The notes under the pieces were generated by a model, which was not told where the DNA came from, ran no database searches, and saw nothing but the letters and a program-made list of their open reading frames with translations. A program made the position numbers and the translations under genes. From a virus, in IMG/VR virus record IMGVR_UViG_3300027971_000010, positions 1-33,874 of that record: a DNA stretch of 33,874 nucleotides. One strand, 5' to 3'. This document shows, piece by piece, positions 27,488 through 33,874 of this stretch (positions are counted from its first letter, which is position 1; each line of letters begins with the position of its first letter).

Positions 27488-28071
27488 AACAAGTAACAGG
27501 CAACTTCAATTACAAAAACATTCCGATTCAACAACATGAAAACATCGAAGATGCATTCTATAATTTGATTACATCTGCAAAACCTTCACAAATACTTGAG
27601 ATAGGAACTGCATCAGGTGGACTTACTTTGATGATAAGGGACATCTTAGATGATTTATCAATGAACACTACAATCAGAACTTATGATGTTGAAAAGAAAC
27701 ATTATCTAAATGAAGGACATGACATTGAAGTAATCATCAAGAATGTGTTTAATGATCAGTATGATGCATTGATTGACAATGATGTAAAAGATTACATCAA
27801 TAGACCAGGAACAACCATTGTGTTGTGTGATGGTGGTAATAAGATAAATGAATTTAATATCTTAAGTGAATACTTGAAAGATGGTGACATCATTATGGCA
27901 CATGATTATTGTTGCAATGCAGATGAATTCTTAAAAAACTACAAAGACAAGATTTGGAATTGGTTGGAAATTCAAGATTCTGATATTAGTAAAGCAGTTG
28001 ACAAATACAATTTAAAACCATACATGGAAGAATTCAAGAATGTTGTTTGGGTGTGTAAAATAAAATCATAA
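27484..28071 (+). CDS. Class I SAM-dependent methyltransferase (CmcI-like)
   Basis: This 195-residue protein has a Rossmann methyltransferase motif I at ILEIGTASGGLTLMI (residues 37-51), and later TIVLCDGGNKINEFN (about 114-128) and DGDIIMAHDYCC (about 135-146). This set is close to cephalosporin hydroxylase/CmcI-like methyltransferases, which often act on sugars in polysaccharide gene clusters. Its start overlaps the GT2 gene by 4 bases, which supports a joint glycan-modifying function. The substrate is unknown. Confidence 0.78.
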   Translation: MKQVTGNFNYKNIPIQQHENIEDAFYNLITSAKPSQILEIGTASGGLTLMIRDILDDLSMNTTIRTYDVEKKHYLNEGHDIEVIIKNVFNDQYDALIDNDVKDYINRPGTTIVLCDGGNKINEFNILSEYLKDGDIIMAHDYCCNADEFLKNYKDKIWNWLEIQDSDISKAVDKYNLKPYMEEFKNVVWVCKIKS

Positions 28072-28073
28072 TT

Positions 28074-28181
28074 ATGTGGCGTGTTTACTTATTTGAATTT
28101 ATTGTTGCTGTTGTCATTTCAGTATTGTGGGTGCATCTAATTGATAAATCAAAAGACAACAAAGAAGATGAAACAGATTAA
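28074..28181 (+). CDS. 35-residue single-span membrane peptide
   Basis: The ATG at 28074 starts 3 bases after the methyltransferase stop and the frame ends at 28181, overlapping the terL start by 14 bases. The product has one transmembrane helix (about residues 4-23) and an acidic, charged C-terminus (KSKDNKEDETD). The close spacing on both sides and the clean membrane topology support a real gene. Confidence 0.6.
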   Translation: MWRVYLFEFIVAVVISVLWVHLIDKSKDNKEDETD

Positions 28182-29358
28182 CTATACAAGACCATTCCTT
28201 TACGAATATCAGAAAGCAATCCTGAATTCAAATGCAAGATTCACAGTCACAGAAGCATCGACAAAGGTAGGTAAAACTGCCAGTCATATCATTTGGTTAT
28301 TTGAACAAGCATTGACATTAAAAGAAAATCAATCTGTTTGGTGGGTTGCACCTGTTTATTCACAGGCGGAAATTGCGTTCAATAGAATGAAAGCACAGGT
28401 GACGGATAAGAACTTCTTTAAAGCGAATGAAACAAAGTTAAAGTTAACACTGCCAACAGGTGCAATCATACAATTCAAATCTGCAGAAAAACCGGACAAC
28501 CTTTATGGTGATGACGTTTATGCCTGTGTATTTGATGAGTTTACCCGGTCACGTGAAGAAGCATGGTTTGCACTTCGTTCAACATTAACCGCCACAAATG
28601 GTTGGTGTAAGTTTATCGGTAACGTAAAGGGTAAAAAGAATTGGGGTTATCGTATGGCACAACGTGCAAAGCAAGGTGAACAGAACTTTGAACACTTCAA
28701 AATAACTGCTTATGATGCAGCACGTGAAGGTCTTTTGACAATGGAAGAAATTGAACAGGCGAAACGTGATCTGCCTGAATCAGTGTTTAAAGAATTATAC
28801 CTGGCAGAAGCAGCAGAAGATGGAAGTAATCCGTTTGGGGTTTCATTTATTCATCAATGTACATACCCGATGACATCAGGTCCTGCCATCTGTTACGGCA
28901 TTGACCTTGCAAAGTCAAGTGATCACACAGTGATTATTGGATTGGATAAGAACGGCAGTGTATGTGATTACAGAAGATTTCAAAAAGATTGGCGACAAAC
29001 TACGCAAGAAATACTTTCCTTACCAAATGCACAGATTGCAATTGATTCGACAGGTGTCGGTGATCCCATTGCAGAAGACATTGCAAGGGTTAAAGATGTT
29101 GAACTATTCAAGTTTACTTCATCGAGCAAACAACAGATCATGGAAGGGTTGGCACTTGCAATTCAACAAAGGCGAATCACATTTCCTGAAGGTCAAATCA
29201 AAGATGAACTTGAACAATTTGAATTTGAGTACACACGAACTGGTGTTCGTTATTCTGCACCTGTAGGTTTGCATGATGACTGTGTTTGTGCATTAGCACT
29301 GGCATGGCATAAATTCAGGACATCAGCAGGCATGTCCGGTCATTATGCAATAATTTAA
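28168..29358 (+). CDS. terL: Large terminase subunit
   Basis: This 396-residue motor packages DNA into the prohead. The ATPase half has Walker A ASTKVGKT (residues 30-37) and Walker B VYACVFDE with D123-E124. The RNase-H-like nuclease half has acidic residues D246 (CYGIDLAKSSDH), D293 (AIDSTGVGD) and H369-D370-D371 (LHDDCVCAL). The length is short but within the range of compact terminases. The ATG at 28168 is preferred over a TTG at 28141, which is inside the upstream small gene. It is followed by tail genes. The 127-base overlap and circular map suggest headful packaging, but the packaging type cannot be read from the sequence alone. Confidence 0.93.
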   Translation: MKQINYTRPFLYEYQKAILNSNARFTVTEASTKVGKTASHIIWLFEQALTLKENQSVWWVAPVYSQAEIAFNRMKAQVTDKNFFKANETKLKLTLPTGAIIQFKSAEKPDNLYGDDVYACVFDEFTRSREEAWFALRSTLTATNGWCKFIGNVKGKKNWGYRMAQRAKQGEQNFEHFKITAYDAAREGLLTMEEIEQAKRDLPESVFKELYLAEAAEDGSNPFGVSFIHQCTYPMTSGPAICYGIDLAKSSDHTVIIGLDKNGSVCDYRRFQKDWRQTTQEILSLPNAQIAIDSTGVGDPIAEDIARVKDVELFKFTSSSKQQIMEGLALAIQQRRITFPEGQIKDELEQFEFEYTRTGVRYSAPVGLHDDCVCALALAWHKFRTSAGMSGHYAII

Positions 29359-29375
29359 GAAACAAAACATCATAA

Positions 29376-30107
29376 ATGATATTTATTAATAGATTAAGAA
29401 TTCCAAAGTGGAACAAGATAACCGTTGAAATGTATCAGTACATAAACGAAATAAACGAAACGGATATGGACCAGGTTGATAAGGTTTTGTTTTCAATGGC
29501 ATTCTTAGTTGGTAAAAGTGAACAGGAATTTGACAAGATCAACAAGTATAAATTTGCACAACTGCAAAGGCAGTTTAAGCAAAGATTTGAACAACTGAAT
29601 ATGCAAGGCAAAGAAACTGAACGAATAAAGGATTTCAAGTTCAACTTTGATATTCGTAAAGTAACACTTGGACAGTTCATTGAAGTGCAACATTTTTACA
29701 AAAACAATTACTTGAATAATCTTCATTTAATTGCTGCATCATTTTCAACATGCGATAAATTGTCACACGTTGAACGTGCTGATAAAATATTGAAGATGCC
29801 ATTGTTGCCAGTGCTGTATAATGTCACAAAGTTTCTTGAAGTGATTAAAAAATTAAGTGATGAATACGGCGGTTTGTTTGGGATTGAAGATATGGAACAA
29901 GAAGATTTGAAACCATTATCAAACGGATTTAATGAACAATATGGTTGGATTTATTCAGCAAAAAAGGTAGCAGAATTTGAAGGAATTAAACTTGATGAAG
30001 CGTATGATCTGCCGATAATACAAGCATTCAATGACTTGTCTTATTTGAAAGCACATCAGGAATATGAAGCAGAAATAAACAAAAGAAATATCGATGCAAT
30101 CAATTAG
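29376..30107 (+). CDS. Putative tail assembly chaperone-like protein
   Basis: This 243-residue mainly helical protein follows terL by 17 bases. The C-terminal half contains FNEQYGWIYSAKKVAEFEGI (about residues 188-207), a pattern I recall from proteins of Bacteroidota phages found upstream of neck and tail genes. Its helical nature and position before the tail genes resemble tail assembly chaperones, but no translational frameshift signal or partner frame is visible. The function is therefore an inference. The final 14 bases overlap the next gene. Confidence 0.45.
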   Translation: MIFINRLRIPKWNKITVEMYQYINEINETDMDQVDKVLFSMAFLVGKSEQEFDKINKYKFAQLQRQFKQRFEQLNMQGKETERIKDFKFNFDIRKVTLGQFIEVQHFYKNNYLNNLHLIAASFSTCDKLSHVERADKILKMPLLPVLYNVTKFLEVIKKLSDEYGGLFGIEDMEQEDLKPLSNGFNEQYGWIYSAKKVAEFEGIKLDEAYDLPIIQAFNDLSYLKAHQEYEAEINKRNIDAIN

Positions 30108-30750
30108 TATGACCAGGCGGCAATTAGATGTTATAAATAATAGAACCATTGATTTAAACAGTGACCTGGCATCTGATTACACAACGTTTCAAGGCAAAGC
30201 ACTGGAAACAGCATTGTATAATATTGCAGTTGAATTTATCAATTCTGCAGTTGACAATCTTGCTGCTGCTGATCGTGTATCAACAGGCGGTTTATCTGAA
30301 TCAATTAAACCATCAGAAATTATGGTGATGGGTAAAAAGATGACAATTGAAATCAGTGTTCTTGATTATTATAAGTTTATTGACAAGGGTGTCAAAGGTT
30401 GGCAATCAGGCAATCCATCAGATTCACCTTATTCATTCAAACCGCCTGCAGGTAAAAGCGGAAAGAAGTCATCTGAAATGGTGACAGCAATAAGGAAATG
30501 GTTGATTAAAGAAGGGTTGAAAGCAAAGGCAACAAGTAAGAATCCAAAGAACGCAATAAGTGCAAGAGAATCAAGAAGGCAGAAGATAACAGATACAGCG
30601 ACATCAACAGCAATAATGATTGCAGGGATTGTAAGAAAGCAAGGTTTAAAGAAAACAAACTTCTGGACCGATGCAGAAGCAACTGCAGCAAAGTTTGCAG
30701 AAAAGGAATTTGAAACAGCATTAACAATATCAGTAATAAACAGTTTATAA
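30094..30750 (+). CDS. HK97 gp10-like neck/tail component
   Basis: This 218-residue protein fits the HK97-gp10 type that joins head and tail. Features are a helical N-terminal part with STGGLSESIKP (about residues 67-77), a strand with VLDYYKFIDKGVKGW (about 88-102), PYSFKPPAGKSGKKS (about 110-124), and a final helix with a GLKKTNFW segment (about 187-194). The start at 30094 gives a 14-base overlap with the previous gene; an alternative ATG at 30109 begins 2 bases after that gene's stop and is also plausible. Confidence 0.65.
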   Translation: MQSISMTRRQLDVINNRTIDLNSDLASDYTTFQGKALETALYNIAVEFINSAVDNLAAADRVSTGGLSESIKPSEIMVMGKKMTIEISVLDYYKFIDKGVKGWQSGNPSDSPYSFKPPAGKSGKKSSEMVTAIRKWLIKEGLKAKATSKNPKNAISARESRRQKITDTATSTAIMIAGIVRKQGLKKTNFWTDAEATAAKFAEKEFETALTISVINSL

Positions 30751-30751
30751 A

Positions 30752-32014
30752 ATGGCATTAGTAACATCAAATTTTCCTGTAATTTATTCATCAGCAAATG
30801 ATGATCTTGTTTGCACGTGTCTTGAATCATCATTGTACAGTCAAACAAATTTCAAATACATCTGTGACATTTATATCGGTGGTGTAAAGGTTGCACAATT
30901 GAAATCATTTCCGAATCCTGCTACAAATTATGGTGTGTTCAACATTGGTAACGTGGTGCGTAACTATGTGAATTCAAATTTGACTTATCTGCCATTAGTT
31001 GCAGGAATACGAGTTGACATATTTTCAAACCATACAAGATTGGTTGAATGTAAATTTGGGTATGAATATGGAACAAATGTTGCACAATTCTTGAATATTG
31101 AAACAAGATCAAGCAGTTATTCAAATTCGTATAATAAAAGAAGGGTATTTAATATTACATCAACACCGACAATGTCTTATAAATCAGACAAGTTTGCGAC
31201 AAATAGACCTGCAACAAGAACAAATGTATTTCTTCCTGAATCAGGTGCTTCTGCAGCACCTGTGCTGATTCCGTTTTATTCAATTACAGTTTATCCATCT
31301 TCACCGCAAAATCTTGTTTTTAGGGTTAACAGATACAGTAAAGATGGAACTTACACATTATCATCGGCAATCACATCAACAAATGCAAGGATTGATAACA
31401 CAATGACTCAATACGATATGTCTGCAAGGTCATTGAATGCAGCACTTGGATCAACATTTATTGATGATAACACTTTGTATTACTATGTTGAAACAACTAT
31501 TGAATTTGCTGCAGGTCAATCTTATACAGCACAAACACCAAACTTTTATCCTTATTGTGAATCAAAATATGAAGTGTTTACACTTGTTTGGTTAAATCAA
31601 TATGGTGGATATGATTCATATCAGTTTTCAAAGAAATCAAAGAGGTCTTATGCATCAGAAAAGAAATCATTTGAAAGAATTCCTTACAATATAAATCCGG
31701 CAAATGGTGTGATGAATTATGTTCAAATGTCAGGATCAACATCATCAAAGGTGTTTGTTGAAAATCAAATTGTGTATGACAGCAAGTTCAAAGAATCAAT
31801 GTCATTCAATACAGACATCATTGATGAAGCAACTTATGACTGGTTATCTGAATTGATAATCAGTCCATGTGTATTTCTTTATATAAATGATTCATTTGTT
31901 CCTGTAATCATAAAAGATTCAAATTATGATTTTAAGAAAAGAGTGAATGATAAGGTGTTCAATCTTACTGTCAATATAGAATTACAACAACAAATGAACA
32001 CACAATACAGATAA
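30752..32014 (+). CDS. Tail/baseplate structural protein
   Basis: This 420-residue protein is beta-rich, polar and aromatic, without signal peptide or enzyme motifs. It begins MALVTSNFPVIYSSANDDLV and ends in a segment similar in style to the adjacent large tail gene (repeated strand patterns around NDSFVPVIIKDSNYDF). It starts 1 base after the neck gene stop, and the next tail gene starts 2 bases after it. A distal tail (Dit-like) or baseplate hub role is suggested by its place between the neck protein and the large tail protein, but I cannot assign a family. Confidence 0.6.
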   Translation: MALVTSNFPVIYSSANDDLVCTCLESSLYSQTNFKYICDIYIGGVKVAQLKSFPNPATNYGVFNIGNVVRNYVNSNLTYLPLVAGIRVDIFSNHTRLVECKFGYEYGTNVAQFLNIETRSSSYSNSYNKRRVFNITSTPTMSYKSDKFATNRPATRTNVFLPESGASAAPVLIPFYSITVYPSSPQNLVFRVNRYSKDGTYTLSSAITSTNARIDNTMTQYDMSARSLNAALGSTFIDDNTLYYYVETTIEFAAGQSYTAQTPNFYPYCESKYEVFTLVWLNQYGGYDSYQFSKKSKRSYASEKKSFERIPYNINPANGVMNYVQMSGSTSSKVFVENQIVYDSKFKESMSFNTDIIDEATYDWLSELIISPCVFLYINDSFVPVIIKDSNYDFKKRVNDKVFNLTVNIELQQQMNTQYR

Positions 32015-32016
32015 AT

Positions 32017-33874
32017 ATGATAACAGAATTATTTGTTGAAAATTATCAGGTTGACATTACATCGGACGTTGATGCAATGATCAGTTATGCCATTGATGAC
32101 ATTAAAGATTTCAGCGCACGCAATACATCATTCAGCAAGACAATTGTAATACCAGGGACCGCAAACAACAATAAGATATTTGGCAATGTGTTTGATCCTA
32201 ATCAATCAAACTATAGTGATCCTAATCAACCGAATATCAACTACAACTTTGACATTTCACGTTCTGCATCTTGCATATTGTTTCAGGGAAATATGCAGGT
32301 GTTTAAAGGCATCATCAGAATCATGCAGATTGTAATTGACAAAGATAATATACAATATGAATGTTCACTATTCGGTGAACTTGGTGGTTTAATTCTTGCA
32401 CTTGGAACAAAGAAAATTGAAGAACTTGATTTTAGTTTGTATGATATTGTTTATGACATCAATACAATTACAAATTCATGGAATCCTGCAAATCAATCTT
32501 ATCCAATTGAATCTGGTCCATTTAATATTGACTATGTAAACTTTACATTGATATTAATTGGTCAAGATATAACACCATATTTAGCAATTGGTGATGTTCT
32601 TGGCATTTCTTCAAGTGATGTTCCAACAAATAATGGAACAAAAACAATTGCATCATTTTCAACAAATGGAGTAAACACAACAATTGTTTTTACAACAGCA
32701 TTTGCAACTAATAGCAATGGATCAGGAACAATAAGTGTAACAGGAAAACAAGGTCTTGGATTATACTTTCCTTTAATTGATTACGGAACATATTCTACAA
32801 ATAAAATTGATTGGGATTATAGGACATTTAGACCTGCATTATTTGTTTGGGAGTACATCAAAAAAATATTTGAAGGATTATCATACAAGTATGATGCACC
32901 ATTTTTTAATCAAGCATTTTTCAAAACATTAATAATTCCACACAATCAAAAAGTTCTTAGTGGAACAAAGACAAATATATTTAAGGGTGGCAAAACTGCA
33001 TTGACATCTATAACCATACCAGGTAGTACGACATCAGTCAATGGCATAAAAATGCAGTATAAATCAACAACGGTTACAACATCGGACAATATTATTTTCA
33101 CTTATAATGGAATAGGATCAAGATTTAATTTGCATTTCATTGAAACTTATAATGTTCAACCATCAGGAACACCATTGAGTGGTGGTAAATTAAGAGTAAA
33201 TGTTTACAGACGTGTAAGCGGTGTTGATACATTGGTCGGTCAATCAGTGCAATACGATTATATTATAGGACAATTTCTTTATCCGTTTGATTTTACTGCT
33301 GAATTTGATCTTGCAACATCACAACAATTTTTCTTTGGATTAGAAATTGTAAATAATGTTGGTTCAAGTAGATCAATTCTTTACAAATCACAATACAATC
33401 AGTTATCAATTAGCATTGATTCATTAACACCAATTGTTCAACCATTGGTTGCTAGTGATATAATTACAATCAATGATACTATTCCAAAGAATATAATGCA
33501 GAAAGATTTCTTGTCATCAATAATGAAAATGTTTAATCTTTATTTATACGAAGACAGCACACTGCAGAAGATGATTAAAATCAAACCTTATGTTGATTTT
33601 TATGACACAAATGTAAACAATGCACTTGATTGGACTTACAAGATGGACGTAGGAAAACCATTGATATTGAAACCGATGTCTGAACTAAACGCAAGATATT
33701 ATCTGTTTAAATACAAAGATGATTCTGATTACTACAATGAGCAGTATAAGAAACGATTTAATCTTAGTTATGGAACAAACAAATTTGATACAGGGTTTGA
33801 ATTTGCCAAAGAAGAAACAAGTGTTGATTTAATATTCTCATCAACACCTTTGGTTGGTTATGATGTAGGCGGCA
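32017..33874 (+). CDS. Large tail protein, N-terminal part (continues at base 1, ends at 630)
   Basis: The ATG at 32017 opens a frame that reaches the window end without a stop. The last 127 bases equal bases 1-127 and the frame is in phase, so the full product is 786 residues ending at 630. It starts MITELFVENYQVDIT and has a region with DISRSASCILFQGNMQVFKGI (described by position, about residues 80-100), followed by many beta strands. A repetitive low-complexity N/T/S stretch lies near residues 180-245. It is followed by the tape measure gene after the junction. Its size, beta-rich composition and position fit a tail-tip or baseplate protein; the exact type is an inference. The gene is interrupted only by the choice of map origin. 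Confidence 0.8.
   Translation, partial: MITELFVENYQVDITSDVDAMISYAIDDIKDFSARNTSFSKTIVIPGTANNNKIFGNVFDPNQSNYSDPNQPNINYNFDISRSASCILFQGNMQVFKGIIRIMQIVIDKDNIQYECSLFGELGGLILALGTKKIEELDFSLYDIVYDINTITNSWNPANQSYPIESGPFNIDYVNFTLILIGQDITPYLAIGDVLGISSSDVPTNNGTKTIASFSTNGVNTTIVFTTAFATNSNGSGTISVTGKQGLGLYFPLIDYGTYSTNKIDWDYRTFRPALFVWEYIKKIFEGLSYKYDAPFFNQAFFKTLIIPHNQKVLSGTKTNIFKGGKTALTSITIPGSTTSVNGIKMQYKSTTVTTSDNIIFTYNGIGSRFNLHFIETYNVQPSGTPLSGGKLRVNVYRRVSGVDTLVGQSVQYDYIIGQFLYPFDFTAEFDLATSQQFFFGLEIVNNVGSSRSILYKSQYNQLSISIDSLTPIVQPLVASDIITINDTIPKNIMQKDFLSSIMKMFNLYLYEDSTLQKMIKIKPYVDFYDTNVNNALDWTYKMDVGKPLILKPMSELNARYYLFKYKDDSDYYNEQYKKRFNLSYGTNKFDTGFEFAKEETSVDLIFSSTPLVGYDVGG
33748..33874. repeat. Terminal direct repeat, right copy (circular-map overlap)
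   Basis: Identical to bases 1-127. The true circular length is therefore 33,747 bases. The overlap lies in the middle of one tail gene, where a natural terminal repeat would be unusual. Confidence 0.95.

Noticed and set aside
29358-29386. Degenerate motif before the gene at 29376 (AGAAACA-N14-ATATTTAT)
   Set aside because: Only 5 of 7 bases match in the first box and the gene's ATG lies inside the motif, so chance in AT-rich DNA is likely.
29376-30107. Programmed frameshift between a tail assembly chaperone pair
   Set aside because: No slippery heptamer near the end and no extended downstream frame other than the separate gp10-like gene.

Overview
This window is the complete genome of a small tailed phage. 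It most likely infects a Bacteroidota (Flavobacteriia/Sphingobacteriia-type) host and has siphovirus-like morphology. The last 127 bases (33748-33874) repeat bases 1-127 exactly. A tail gene that starts at 32017 runs in frame across that junction and ends at 630. The molecule is therefore a circular map of 33,747 unique bases. Every convincing gene is on the + strand, tightly packed with short overlaps. The host assignment rests on several signals: promoters of the Bacteroidota type (TTTG, 19-20 bases, then TAnnTTTG), A-rich leaders instead of Shine-Dalgarno sites, signal peptides ending in A|Q, a DUF3127-type ssDNA-binding protein, an XkdF-type protease, and a secreted protein with SprB-like repeats. 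There is no integrase, CI-like repressor, tRNA or CRISPR array, so a virulent lifestyle is likely.

Layout, starting at the early promoter. (1) 15022-20164: early operon with two promoters sharing a 20-base element. It encodes small unknown proteins, an HNH endonuclease, a Sak4-like RecA-fold ATPase, an SSB and a VRR-NUC-type nuclease, and it ends at a 15-bp perfect palindrome terminator. (2) 20179-22382: replication module with a T7-gp4-like primase-helicase and a DUF4373-like replication protein. The second gene contains five iteron-like repeats at exact 22-bp spacing, a strong origin candidate. (3) 22375-28181: a third promoter drives a sigma-like/HTH protein, then a GT-B glycosyltransferase, small terminase, MazG-like NTPase, small membrane proteins, a secreted SprB-repeat protein, a GT2 glycosyltransferase and a SAM methyltransferase. 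(4) 28168-33874 and 1-2772: large terminase, a possible tail chaperone, neck protein, two large tail proteins and the tape measure protein. (5) 2774-9882: head genes (XkdF protease, scaffold-like, major capsid, tail-tube-like, portal with a MuF-like tail, connectors), punctuated by three copies of a promoter-like motif and two terminators. (6) 9884-14928: tail fibre with an N-terminal signal peptide, two holin candidates, a metallophosphoesterase, a u-spanin-like lipoprotein, a GH24 lysozyme and the final terminator.

How the parts may work together (inference): host RNA polymerase reads the TTTG/TAnnTTTG promoters. The sigma-like protein at 22422 may then direct transcription from the TGACACA-N14-ATATTTAT motifs that precede head genes. 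Replication would start in the iterons, in a lambda-O-like arrangement with the origin inside the initiator gene. The glycosyltransferase/methyltransferase/secreted-protein cassette lying between the small and large terminase genes is the main accessory cargo and could remodel the host surface.
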